From positions 4,235,437 to 4,299,436 of the forward strand of contig NC_071334.1 in the NCBI RefSeq assembly GCF_027744825.2: 64,000 bases of DNA. Direction: 5' to 3'. Within the stretch, counting starts at the first letter, position 1; every line of letters begins with the position of its first letter. The notes beneath the pieces are model-generated. The model saw nothing but the letters and a program-made list of their open reading frames with translations. It did not search any database and had not been told where the DNA came from. This DNA is from Synchiropus splendidus (Eukaryota > Chordata > Actinopteri > Syngnathiformes > Callionymidae). Positions 10,177 through 19,960 of this stretch are shown piece after piece. The position numbers were made by a program, and so were the translations under genes.

Positions 10177-10882
10177 CAGTGGTACCATGGTTCTCGACCA
10201 CAATCCGTTCCAGACGGCCGTTCGAGAAGCAATTTGTTCGAAATCTGAATGGATTTTTCCCATTACAATGAATGGAAAAAGCAATAATGCGTTCCAAGCC
10301 TTAAAATAGTCTTTTGTAGGAGTGAATGTAGAGTGTCTGCTGCAGGTGGCTGTTCCTCTATGTGTGTGGCCGCTGCATGTGGGAGGGGTTGCCGAGTGAG
10401 TGAGGTCTCTCCAGAAGTGAAGAGGTGCCCGGTGCGTGTCCAGCTCTGAATGTGCGCTTCTGTGCAGTTTGGCTGTGACAAAGTCATAAACCAAGTCACG
10501 CTCTGTCCCAGACTGGCCTCATCCCTGTCCCAGCTCCAGCCCACAACAGGACATCAAACCCTGGAGTGAGCGCTCCAGCACCTCCCCTGTGACACTCTAC
10601 CACGGTCCAGTGTGGAGACAGGAAAGGTTTTACACCTCAATATGAAGAAACAACAGTCAGTAAATGGAGCTAACGGGACACGTCTGCATACAGAGGCTGC
10701 GTTATACACTATCACAAAGTGCGTCGTGGGTCAGCTGATCGGTCCGCGCACGTTATGGTTTTTTGGGGGTTGTGTGAGTTCAGGATTTTCGTTCGAAATC
10801 CAAAGCAAAAAAAATCTCGAAATGTTCGTTCAAACACCAATTTGTTCGAAGTCCTGGATGGTCGAAAACCGAGGTACCACTG
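10177..10882. mobile_element. MITE-C copy 1, Tigger/mariner-like, 706 bp
   Basis: Flanked by TA on both sides (10175-10176 and 10883-10884), with inverted ends CAGTGGTACC and GGTACCACTG. The subterminal TTCTCGACC / GGTCGAAAACC blocks extend the inverted repeat. A TA target duplication and CAG ends fit the Tc1/mariner-Tigger group. Near-identical interior copies occur at 45175-45864 and 60186-60731. Two overlapping minus-strand frames (10144-10494 and 10263-10544) are open in all three copies but have no transposase motifs, so this is a non-autonomous derivative. Confidence 0.75.
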
Positions 10883-10899
10883 TATATATATATATATAT
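10883..10899. repeat. short (TA)n tract abutting MITE-C
   Basis: About eight TA units begin at the TA target duplication of MITE-C, suggesting either insertion into a TA repeat or expansion from the duplicated TA. Confidence 0.85.
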
Positions 10900-11090
10900 T
10901 ACTTAATTACAATAAAATTGCTAAATTTGTTAATGTGTTAGAATTTAATTCAATTTAATTTAATTACCAGTTTGCAACACGGAACCTTTGATGGCAAATA
11001 AACTATATTTTGTTGTTTAACTGTATGTATGGGTCCATCATTACTTTCACTAATATTATAATATTAATATTTTATTCTTCTTTGCAGCAT
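10900..11090. mobile_element. diverged relic related to the 8989-10162 element
   Basis: ATTTTGTTGTTTAACTGTATG followed by GGGTCCATCATTACTTTCAC parallels the stretch near 9985-10030. The parallel suggests two remnants of one AT-rich DNA transposon family, separated by MITE-C. A pyrimidine-rich TTCTTCTTTGCAG near 11088 resembles a splice acceptor, but I recognise no exon after it. Confidence 0.3.
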
Positions 11091-12400
11091 GTACCGAAGC
11101 ACATTCCGAGTTGGTGGGATCTTCACTGACATGTTGGTAAAAAAGCTGTTCCAGATATTCCTCCAAATGTTTGGGCCTCCACCTTTGGTATTGACTGCAC
11201 ATGCCTGCTCAGCCTCATGTGTTGCTTCTGCCGCCTGTGTTTGCCACTTTAGCGTGAGTGAGCGCGAAGTGGCGGCGAGACGGCAGCTGGCGAGGCTAAT
11301 CCCCGCACGTGAGGGACACGGCCCAGCCCCCGGTGTCACCCCGACCTGCCGCGCCTGACGGAGGCTCTTTCAGCCAGGCCGCTTAGTGTCAGTCGTCCCC
11401 TGTCACTCAGTCCTGTAATCGCCCGTGTGACTGACAGACAGGACGCTCCCTTTGATGGTGGCGGGGATTTGAGAGAGCCACGGCGATGATCCGCGTGTGC
11501 GCGCGAGGGATGTTTGTGTGCACGTAGGTGTCACCGGGAGGGCCCTGCCTTTCCTTGGCAGAAAGTGAGATTCTGATCCAGCTTAATGATGAAGACCACG
11601 CTGTTGAAGATGACGAAGATTACCTCAGTCGCGAAGTGTGCCAAAGATGAATGATGCAAGCGGATCAGGCAAAGCCAGAGGGACCCGAGGAGACGGCCAC
11701 ACAAAGCAACGGATTTATTCCCAGTGTGTTTGTGTGTGTTCCGACGGTGTCACGCACACTCCCACATCTGAAGCTGGAAAATCTGAAATACACATGTAAT
11801 CGCGAGATTATGATAATACACATCAAGTGTCATCTTAGTTGATATCCTGCCCTGCGCAGTGAGACGCGGTGGAGTGCAGATCCCTCTGCTGCCAGGTTAG
11901 GAGCCAAAGCCGCCACACTTACATGCACTCAGGAAGAAGTTGCCAACTTTAATGAGAGATGAGGGGTGTTTACTTGTAAGTCCTAACAACATGGATTCTG
12001 AAACTATAAGTTGAATGCGAGATTGCTGAGCAAATATCCCATTTTCAAGAATTAAAGGATTCAGGGAATGAAGGAAAAACTGTAATACAGTCAGCAAAAC
12101 ACGGTGGATCAAACTGGAAGTGTCGTATAGGAAAATACTCTGTGTATGTTCTGGAGCAATATGCGCAGAAATTGGTGTCAGAAAACTATTAAATTCAGCA
12201 TTTTCAATCCACTGTTTTGCTGTAATATAGTACTGAAAGAAGTGTCATGGTTACAAGCAGTGCAAAGAAAAACAAACTATGTGTAGTTCACCTCCGTAAT
12301 GAGAGGTGGCGCCGTGAGCTCTTCAGTTCGTCCACTTCCTATGACCATAGAGGAAGAGCAATGGAAGCTGACAGGTAGCAAGGAGCCGTTTCGCACTGTG
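11091..12400. other. low-copy DNA, no gene recognised
   Basis: The 11090-11360 block is open on both strands for about 90 codons but has no recognisable domain. 11400-11720 contains GC-richer sequence of possible regulatory character. Nothing can be named. Confidence 0.4.
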
Positions 12401-13170
12401 TAGTCCAGCTACTGGCTACATGCTAGCTTAGTCCAGCTACTAGCTACATTAGTCCAGCTACTGGCTACATGCTAGCTTAGTCCAGCTACTGGGCTACATA
12501 CTAGCTTAGTCCAGCTACTGGGATACTTGCTAGCTTAGTCCAGCTACTGGCTACATGCTAGCTCAGTCCAGCTACTGGCTCTATGCTAGGTTAGTCCAGC
12601 TCCTGGCTACATGCTAGCTTTGTCCAGCTACTGGACTACATACTAGCTTAGTCCAGCTACTGGCTACATGCTAGCTCAGTCCAGCTACTGACTCCATGCT
12701 ATCTTAGTCCTGCTACTGGGATACTTGCTAGCTTAGTCCAGCTACTGGCTACATGTTAACTCAGTCCAGCTACTGGTCTACATGCTAGCTTAGTCCAGCT
12801 ACTGGACTACATACTAGCTTAGTCCAGCTACTGGCTACATGCTAGCTCAGTCCAGCTACTGGCTCTATGCTAGGTTAGTCCAGCTCCTGGCTACATGCTA
12901 GCTTAGTCCAGCTACTGGTCTACATGCTAGCTCAGTCCAGCTACTGGCTACATGCTAGCTCAGTCCAGCTACTGGTTACATGCTAGCTTTGTCCAGCTAC
13001 TGGTCTACATGCTAGCTTAGTCCAGCTACTGGACTACATACTAGCTTAGTCCAGCTACTGGCTACATGCTAGCTCAGTCCAGCTACTGGCTACATGCTAG
13101 CTTAGTCCAGCTACTGGCTACATGCTAGCTCAGTCCAGCTACTGGCTACATGCTAGCTCAGTCCAGCTAT
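12401..13170. repeat. minisatellite 3, 28-bp unit
   Basis: About 27 units of TAGTCCAGCTACTGGCTACA plus TGCTAGCT, with variants CTGGACTACATACTAGCT, CTGGTCTACATG, CTGGGATACTTGC and CTCCTGG. Unit length is 28 to 29 bp. Variant-bearing segments recur: GGCTCTATGCTAGG is at about 12578 and again at 12861, a 283-bp step of ten units. This shows block duplication within the array. Each unit carries the palindrome GCTAGC. Not coding. Confidence 0.95.
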
Positions 13171-13888
13171 TAATCCCATTATCCAGCTCCGACGTAAAGA
13201 AATTCAAATTTCTCTCCAGTAGTTGGACTAAGGTGCATTTTAAAAGTCTGATCTTAGCATGTTAGTAAAGGAGGTTTGGGGCCCAATATGAAGAGGAAGT
13301 CACCCACTGAAGTCGATGGATGTGATAGAGGAGGGCGTGAAAAGGGTCAGTGAAGAGTCGTGTGTCATGACAACCACCGATGGCATCAAATATCTGAGAA
13401 GGTTTCACTCTAAAGTCACTCCATGAGCCGCTTGTGTTGTTTATGTTTCTGTCCTGCGTGAATCTTCATGAACTCTTGAGCCTGTTCTGATGGTAATCCT
13501 GGTCACCCCTGTAATGCAGCCATTATAATGAAGCATTAACTGGTGTCACTAACTGGCCCGCTCGGTTCTGCTTGTCTGCATTATCACAGTTTGGGGGAGA
13601 AAGTCAATTATAATGAAGGCCTATATCGTCCAATTACTGATAAAAGCAGCCAAGTGCGCTGCTTGTAATGAGGTGCCAGTATCCCGCCCTCCTCCTCGCT
13701 CCCTCTTTCTCTTCCTTCCTCCGAGTGACACGTGGAGAGGAATTCACCGCTGTTTTTATGACTGGTCACCTCCAGCTCGTGTTCTTAACCCAGAGACTTT
13801 TCACCACGTGGTCGAGGGGAAGCGGAGAGAGACCTGTCCTCACAAACACCACTGACACCAGTGGACCAGGAGAGAGCAGAGTCTTAGT
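13171..13888. other. low-copy DNA with a candidate regulatory block
   Basis: No gene recognised. Within it, 13490-13690 is AT-rich without being simple. The 12-mer ATTATAATGAAG occurs twice (13522-13533 and 13607-13618), near GATA-like (CTGATAAAA) and CAATTA cores. This is the texture of vertebrate conserved non-coding elements, but conservation was not testable. Confidence 0.35.
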
Positions 13889-14700
13889 CAGAATCAGAGG
13901 CAAATTTATTGCCATGGTCAGTGGGGAGCCCACCAACTATGAAAGTGTTTTGGAATAAAGTGCTGAAATAAAATAAAATAAAATAAAATAACAAAGGCTG
14001 ATCACAAATTCAACAGTCTGACGGCCGAGGGGAAGAAGCTGTTCCTGTGACGGGAGGTTCTGGTCTGGATGGACCGTAGCCTCCTGCCAGAGGGAAGAGG
14101 AACAAACAGTCCATGACCAGGGTGAGAAGGGTTGAAGGCTCTGATCCCACCTGCACGTCTCTGGGTCCTGGAGACATACAGGTCATGAAGAGGTGGCAGG
14201 CTGCAACCATCACCTTCTCAGCAGAACGTACGATGCGCTGCAGTCTGCTCTTGTCCCTGGAGGTGGCGCTGTTGTACCAGACAGTGATAGAGGTGGTGAG
14301 GATGTGATGGCCGTGTAGAACTCCACCAGCAACTTCATCGTAGTTTCCGTAGCTGCCTCAGGAAGAACATTCTCTGCTGGACCTTCCTGATGAGGGACCT
14401 GATGGTTGGTCCTCAGTGATGGTGGTTCCCAGGAAGCAGAAGGAGTCCACAATAGGAATGTGTGAACCAGGCAACATGAGAGGGGACGGAGGAGCTTTGA
14501 CTCTTCTGAAGTCTATGACCATCTCACCTGTCTTCTGGGCGTTGAGCTGCAGGTTGTTGTGGCTGCACCAGGACACCAGCCGCTCCACCTCCCTCCTGTA
14601 AGCCGACTCATCTCCATCTGAGATGAGTCACAGTGAAAGGTTGCCAGACAGTTTGAGGAAGCAGGCGCTGGTGAATCCCTTCCTTCCGTCTCTAATGTGA
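13889..14700 (-). mobile_element. Rex1/L2-type LINE 3' end with broken reverse transcriptase
   Basis: On the minus strand the frame at 14358-14588 reads LVSWCSHNNLQLNAQKT, then GEMVIDFRR, then VDSFCFLGTTI. These are hallmark residues of the reverse transcriptase C-terminal region in Rex1/CR1/L2 (jockey-group) LINEs. The next part continues in other frames (14210-14452 has LLVEFYTAIT), so there are frameshifts. The 3' UTR has AAATA repeats (13963-13990) and a GAATCA remnant at about 13891. The full ORF2, of roughly 900 or more residues, is missing upstream; the copy is 5'-truncated and dead. Confidence 0.75.
14358..14588 (-). pseudogene. reverse transcriptase C-terminal fragment (LINE ORF2 remnant)
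   Basis: About 76 codons. The motif LVxWCxxNNLxLNxxKTxEMVxDFRR is clear, followed by FLGTTI, the usual thumb-proximal segment of Rex1/L2-type reverse transcriptases. The catalytic FADD box is not in this frame; the upstream DNA is mutated. A frameshift ends the similarity near 14410. Part of the element at 13889-14700. Confidence 0.7.
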
Positions 14701-15254
14701 AGGAGCAGTGCGCCTCTCTCTTACCGCAACCAAGCAACTACAAGTCAGGGACAGTCATTAAACTATAGCAACTAAAGCCGCTTCCCCATTCCCGCATTAC
14801 CTCCTTCCCTTTCCCCTCCTGTGTCAGATGAGACAATACACTTTGAAAACGTGAATTAAAAGGGGGCGCAATAAGAGGAGACAGAGACAGGAAGATCAAA
14901 TTAAAGATGTGGGGATGGTTTAAGAGTCTTGGAGGCAGGAGAGGCACTTGGAAGGGCAGTTAATTGAAAAGAGTGGACACTCTTTCTTTATACATGAGTG
15001 AGCAGTGAGCAGGGGAGTTGGACGGCTCACTGTGCAGGTCTGTGCTCACGCTTTGGTTCGTGCTTAAGACATGAGCTGCGGAAAGAAAGGCCCGTGGACC
15101 TTGGAGGGGAAAGACCTGATGGGGCGACGTAAGGTCCCTGACATGGACGTGTCCAGGAGGAGAGTGAGTTCACCCTTTTAGTTCCAGCAAGTTTCTTTTT
15201 TTTATTAATATTCAACTTGGACATCACTCAAAAGGCCTGAAAATGGCTGAAGAT
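14701..15254. other. low-copy DNA, no gene recognised
   Basis: No repeat or gene identified. Confidence 0.45.
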
Positions 15255-15456
15255 TAGTGTTGAGTTCATGAGGTTTCATAAAACAGTGTCCTGATTTTCA
15301 GAGGCCGCCAGATGGCGCTGTCTGCTGTTTGCATTTAAAAAACTCATTCAATGAAACCTCACATCATTTCTAAACCAACACCATCTAGTGGCCTCTGAAA
15401 ATGAGGACACTGTTTCATCAACCCTGCAACACTGTTTCATGATGCCTCATCTACCG
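15255..15456 (+). mobile_element. MITE-A copy 1 (hAT-like foldback with CTCF-type motifs)
   Basis: The left end TAGTGTTGAG is a diverged TAGTGATGGG. The TTTCATAAAACAGTGTCCTG arm follows. The left motif CCGCCAGATGGCGC is at 15305-15318 and the inverted right motif ACACCATCTAGTGG at 15378-15391. The terminal CATCACTA is lost. The shortened centre puts the motifs 73 bp apart instead of 83. Confidence 0.75.
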
Positions 15457-15600
15457 AACAGTACTTGAGATGAAGTCACACTGTAAATGAGTTTTGGATG
15501 GGGTAAATTCACTCATCTTATCTTAATATTATGGCGTCACCAGGGGGCCACCAAAGAGAATTACATTACTTTTATGGATGTTTATCCGATCACAAAGCTA

Positions 15601-15690
15601 GAGGCTGCCTTCGTCGCCAGTATAGGACGCAAAAGTCCACTTTCCCAACATCAGTATATTACACCATGGGGGTGAGGGAACAGTTTGACG
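15601..15690 (+). mobile_element. MITE-D fragment, right end
   Basis: TATAGGACGCAAAAGTCCAC, TTTCCCAACATCAGTATATT and ACACCATGGGGGTGAGGG match the right terminal 70 bp of the intact element at 19398-19780. The left part is missing. Confidence 0.6.
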
Positions 15691-15726
15691 GCACTGATAA
15701 CAATAAAACAGATTTGTGACTTGTTG

Positions 15727-15766
15727 ATATAATATAATATAATATAATATAATATAATATAATATA
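15727..15766. repeat. (ATAAT)n microsatellite
   Basis: About eight 5-bp units, nearly perfect. Confidence 0.95.
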
Positions 15767-16293
15767 GTCATTCTGAGGTTGCTACACCAACACAGTCCTT
15801 CACTTCCCATTTGCCGCAAACTTGAAGTCACCACTCAACCTTTCAAAGAGCCGCCCAGGAGTCATGCAAAAATATAGGTGAACAACTTAAAGAGTGAACA
15901 CAGCCGTTTCAGCTGTTCACACGGATCTGATGACGACTACCAGGAATGACCCATCGTAACCATGGCAAGCCTGTATGTGGTGTGGTAATGCTCTCGTAAA
16001 AATAAATAAATTAATTAAAAACATTGGAAGGCTGTGGCCTGTTGTGTAAACATGAGTATAACAACCTGAACGTGGAAGTAGAGCAAGCAAGGGAGTCATC
16101 TCGATGAATTTCAGTGGGATTAAAGTACCTCTTTGCCTCTGGTTTGAGAAAACAACTTTGTTCCAAACGTTAAATGTGTGTTTTTGACCAGCTTCTCTGT
16201 AGAGCACGTGCTTCTCTAGTGTTATGTCCGCAACTGGATTGTTTCCTCCTCATAATAAGGAGAAAGTAGCTGAATATTTTGGGGTAATTTGAG
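15767..16293. other. low-copy DNA, no gene recognised
   Basis: Nothing identified; AT-rich patch at 15995-16020. Confidence 0.45.
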
Positions 16294-16298
16294 CAAAT

Positions 16299-17057
16299 TG
16301 TCATGACTCTGCTCCTGTTCTGTCCCTTGAGTCATGTTTTGGTTTCTTCCGCCTCCCTTCCTGTTCCTCTGGCACACGGCTGGAGCCAATGAACCCCTAA
16401 TCACCTAAGTACTTCAACACCTGGACTCCAGCAACGTGGCCAGATTGTGTCTCTCAGTTCCTGCGTTTCTCCCAGTGTTTCCCTTTCCCGGTCATTGCCC
16501 CTCTAGTTCCTGAGATTTGGACTCTTCTTGTTCCCCGTGGTAGCTCCTGGTTCTCGTGGCTCTCCTTGTTTTGGGCTCTCGTTCTGTGCGCTTGCTAGCT
16601 CATTTAACTCCTCATCCTCTTGCCTCTCTTTGTTTCGGTGTCTCGTGCTGTGAGCTAGCTTATTTTGGATTTTTCTTTGTTAAACCCTGGTGCCTGAGTT
16701 AAGGGTTTTGTTTCTTCCAGTTTCCATGCGTTTCCTGTTCTCTTTTGTAGTTTATTCTCGGTTCATTTGTACATTCAGCTTTAGTTAGTTTTCTCACGGT
16801 TCAGTGACGTTTTCTGTTTTGGATTTTTCAACTCATGTTTGTGGACTTCTGCTGGTTTGGTTTCTCCCTTTGGACATTTAGATTTTGCTGTTTTCTCCCG
16901 GTTCGGTGACGCTTTCAGTTGTGATTCTGTTTGTTTTATTATTAAATATTATTTCTAACTTGCTCCTGCCTGGCTGTAACTTTCACCACTCGCACTTGGG
17001 TCCAGCTCAACGTCCTCAACACGTGGCATTCGCTCCTCGTTCCCTCAAATCGTGACA
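16299..17057. mobile_element. solo LTR, 759 bp, with 5-bp target duplication
   Basis: The element begins TGTCATGAC and ends TCGTGACA (TG...CA with short inverted ends). It is flanked by the direct repeat CAAAT at 16294-16298 and 17058-17062. A 5-bp duplication and TG/CA ends are typical of Ty3/Gypsy-type LTRs. There is no internal gag-pol sequence or second LTR, so it is a solo LTR left by recombination between LTRs. A related sequence in the opposite orientation is at 61599-62065, sharing for example GCTGGAGTCCAGGTGTT and TTGGCTCCAGCCGTGTGCCA. The 16440-16980 interior is T-rich on the plus strand and holds AATAAA-like signals on both strands, so transcription direction is not assigned. Confidence 0.7.
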
Positions 17058-17062
17058 CAAAT

Positions 17063-18442
17063 GGCGCTACTACTCTAGTGTACTGTGGGACAGAGACAAG
17101 ATGCACGAGGCAATGATGGTTTTCACAAAGTTTCAGATCAGCTGCCCAGGCGGAGACATGCACAATTTCAAAATCTACCAGACTCAGTGGCTGGAAATGT
17201 ATTTGCTAAAGCTGAAGTCTAAAAGTCATAAAACAGACGCTACACAATTTAAATGGCACAGTTTTGTGCGGCTGAACTGAGAATGAAGCTTGGAATGTGA
17301 TAACATTATTATTGCTGACAAAGCCAAACAAGAATCATATTGCAGTAAGAGCCAGATCCGGCCATCTACATGGGACCATTTTAGCATGTGGATTCCAGTC
17401 AAGTATCTTCACCTGCCTGCGTCGAAACCGGCCGCAGGTCAGTGTGTTTGGTGAAGGCATTGTTTTCAGAGAGTTTGGTGGCGACAGACGATGGATTAAA
17501 CGATGAATAAGTGATTTATTAGCTGCCGCTGTCACGCTGGTTGGATGGATTACTACAAGCCACCTCTGACCCCACTTACCAGCCTGGTGTCTCACCGCAG
17601 AGGTGTGTGTGTGAGTGTGTATGGTGCGGTGCAGTGGCCAGCTGTAATCTTGTGACAGGATGAGACTCGTTGATCAATGGCCTAATGAACACTGTATTTC
17701 ATTGGGCCAATGAAGTGAGCGGTGCCGGCGAGCCCTCGCTGAGCGCCGGTACTTTCTGGACCAGAGTCACAAACACACTCACATTCTGTTGGATATCAGC
17801 ACCACTGCAGGCTGATGTACCATCAGGTGTGACACGCAAAACGAAACCAAGGAGAGAAACACATTTATTCAACACAAGATTCAGGGAAAATGCTGCTTTC
17901 CACTACACTAACTGTGTACGAGGGACACACCAAGTCAAATGATCTTTTAAAGGACCAAATCAGAGCAACTCAAAACAAGCTCTTTGCAATTGCAGTACAA
18001 TAAGTACAATATAGCACATTACAAATGACATATATATCCTGATATAAGTTATGTCACTTGAGTTGGTGTAGTATTATTGTATTGTACTTAGGTGTAGAAC
18101 ATAACAGATCTTTGTTTCTGTTTCCATGAGAGTCAGACGTGATACTTACAAACACGATTGCTTCTCGCTGAAAACAAGTTACAGTTAAGGCGAGTATTTT
18201 GACTTCTCTTCATGTTCAAACACTATTCTGTTGAAAGAGAGATGTGACTGTGCACATTCGATCAGTGTATCCATGGAATAACTCAAAAAGTACAAGCAGA
18301 TTCCGTGGAACGTTTCAGGAAAATTTGAGGAAATGTTGATAACAGGACAAGACAGATATGAACAAATTCACAGTGTTCAGGATCTAAGGCAGCGGGGACT
18401 GAGAAAGCATGTTCACGGTCATGTGGCCACAATTGTTTTTGT
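17063..18442. other. low-copy DNA, no gene recognised
   Basis: No repeat shared elsewhere. 17500-17760 has homeodomain-like cores (GATTAAACGATGAATAAG, CCTAATGAAC) but no gene. A short GTGTGTGTGAGTGTGTA run is at about 17605-17621. Confidence 0.4.
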
Positions 18443-18660
18443 TAGTGATGGGTCGATGGGGCTTCATGAAACAGTATCGCAGGGTTGATGAAACAGTCTC
18501 CTAGTTTTCAGAGGCCACTAGATGGCGCTCTTCGTTTGGAAATGATGTGAGGTTTCATCGAATGAGTTGTTCAAGTGCAAACATCTTACAGCAGACAGCG
18601 CCATCTGGTGGCCACTAAAAACAGGGCACTGTTTCATGAAACCTTATCTACCCCTCACTA
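18443..18660 (-). mobile_element. MITE-A copy 2, near-complete
   Basis: Ends TAGTGATGGG and CCCCTCACTA are intact inverted repeats. Left flank GTTTTTGT and right flank GTTTTCAC share five of eight bases, consistent with a decayed 8-bp duplication. CTCF-type motifs are CCACTAGATGGCGC (18515-18528) and the inverted GCGCCATCTGGTGG (18598-18611), 83 bp apart. The TAGATGG arm is on the left, so this copy is inserted opposite to most others. Confidence 0.85.
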
Positions 18661-19006
18661 GTTTTCACCTATTATGTTTTTTTTTTCCTCCAATAAATGT
18701 GCCTTTGAATTCATAATCATTTCAGTGAGACCGTTTTTGTCTTTTCTATGGGTCTCCACTGAGAAAATGCAGCTCATGTCCGCTTTGTCAGTACGACAAA
18801 GCACTTAAATTTCAATTCTGAAAAAAGCAGTTTTTTCCCCTGCTCTAATTTTCGCCTACATCTCATATCTCCTGTTGTGGAATTGACAGATTTCCTGCTT
18901 TTATTGTTACAGCCCTGTTGACATGTTGCTTGCTGAGATCATCCTGGAAATAGTTATAAGAACTAGGACTCATCTGACCTGACAAATCTTAAAATAGATA
19001 GATAAA

Positions 19007-19037
<31 letters not shown>

Positions 19038-19397
19038 GAATTAACATTGTAAAACGTTGCACTTGTCCTGCACAACTCGACATTGTGCGACTTTAATGTA
19101 AAATGAATTTAAAATTTCTAATTTGTTTGAGTTACAAACACCACTTTGGGAGAAAGGGACCACGCACGCAGACTCCGTCTGAGCCCATTAGTCCTGGTCG
19201 ATGACATGCCAGACAGCACAGAACAGCCGTTCGCTGTCGACACTGGTGCAGGGCGCCGTGAGGCAAGAGCCGGGAAACGGTGTTGAAGGATGAAGTCTTG
19301 GTCCCTCTCGCGCATGACAAGTGCCTTGCAATCACTGTACATTGCAAATGTGGTGTAACCGACAGAAAAAGACAAAATGTTTTGTGATATTGGTACC
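18661..19397. other. low-copy DNA with a (TA)n tract
   Basis: (TA)n at about 19014-19037. No gene recognised; the overlapping minus-strand frames at 19118-19375 lack any domain. Confidence 0.45.
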
Positions 19398-19780
19398 CAT
19401 CCTCACTCCCATATATTGATGTTGGGAAAGTTATCTTTTGTGTCCTGTACTGACGACAAACATGGCCTTCAGCGTTGCATGTTGATGCATAGTCAAAAGA
19501 AGACGGAGGTCGGGGTTAGGATCAGCCATGGGATGGCGCTCCATTCATTCTATATTTCATCATGCTATTTTCAGCCCATCATTCAGCCGTGCATTTTAGT
19601 CACAGTGACTTTCGTGTGCGGCTTGTCGCGCTCCTGGACCCGCGATCCACACCCGCTCCTGGATCTGCATGGAAGCAAAATGTGCTTTTAGTCCACTGAA
19701 ACACCAATACGTCAAACATGTATAGGACGCAAATGTCCACTTTCCCAGAGTTAATATACGACACCATGGGAGTGAGGATG
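19398..19780. mobile_element. MITE-D, intact 383-bp element
   Basis: The inverted termini are about 60 bp long. Left starts CATCCTCACTCCCAT, then GTTGGGAAAGT, then GTGTCCTGTACTGACG. The reverse complement of the right starts CATCCTCACTCCCATGG, then CTGGGAAAGTGG, then GCGTCCTATAC. The interior holds GGGTTAGG and GGGATGGCGCTCCAT, also seen near 2833 and, diverged, near 38329. No coding capacity and no clear target duplication, so the superfamily is unassigned. Confidence 0.7.
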
Positions 19781-19904
19781 AGCTGAATGTAACATGCAAA
19801 CTTGTTGGTTTTCACCATCCAAACAGCTGCTTTTGTTTTGCCTCCCGGCGCAGGTTGATGAGGTCATCAATCTGCGCCATTTGGCGAAACCATTACGCAG
19901 CAGG

Positions 19905-19960
19905 TAATGATGGGCTGGTGAGGCTTCGTGAAACAATGCCCTCATTTTTAGGTTTCAGTC
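19905..19960. mobile_element. MITE-A terminal fragment
   Basis: TAATGATGGG, then GAGGCTTCGTGAAACA and CCTCATTTTTAGG, match the outer arm only. The CTCF-type motif is not retained. Confidence 0.5.

Noticed and set aside
11090..11360. exon after an acceptor-like TTCTTCTTTGCAG
   Set aside because: Open on both strands without a recognised domain; the flank is transposon-derived.
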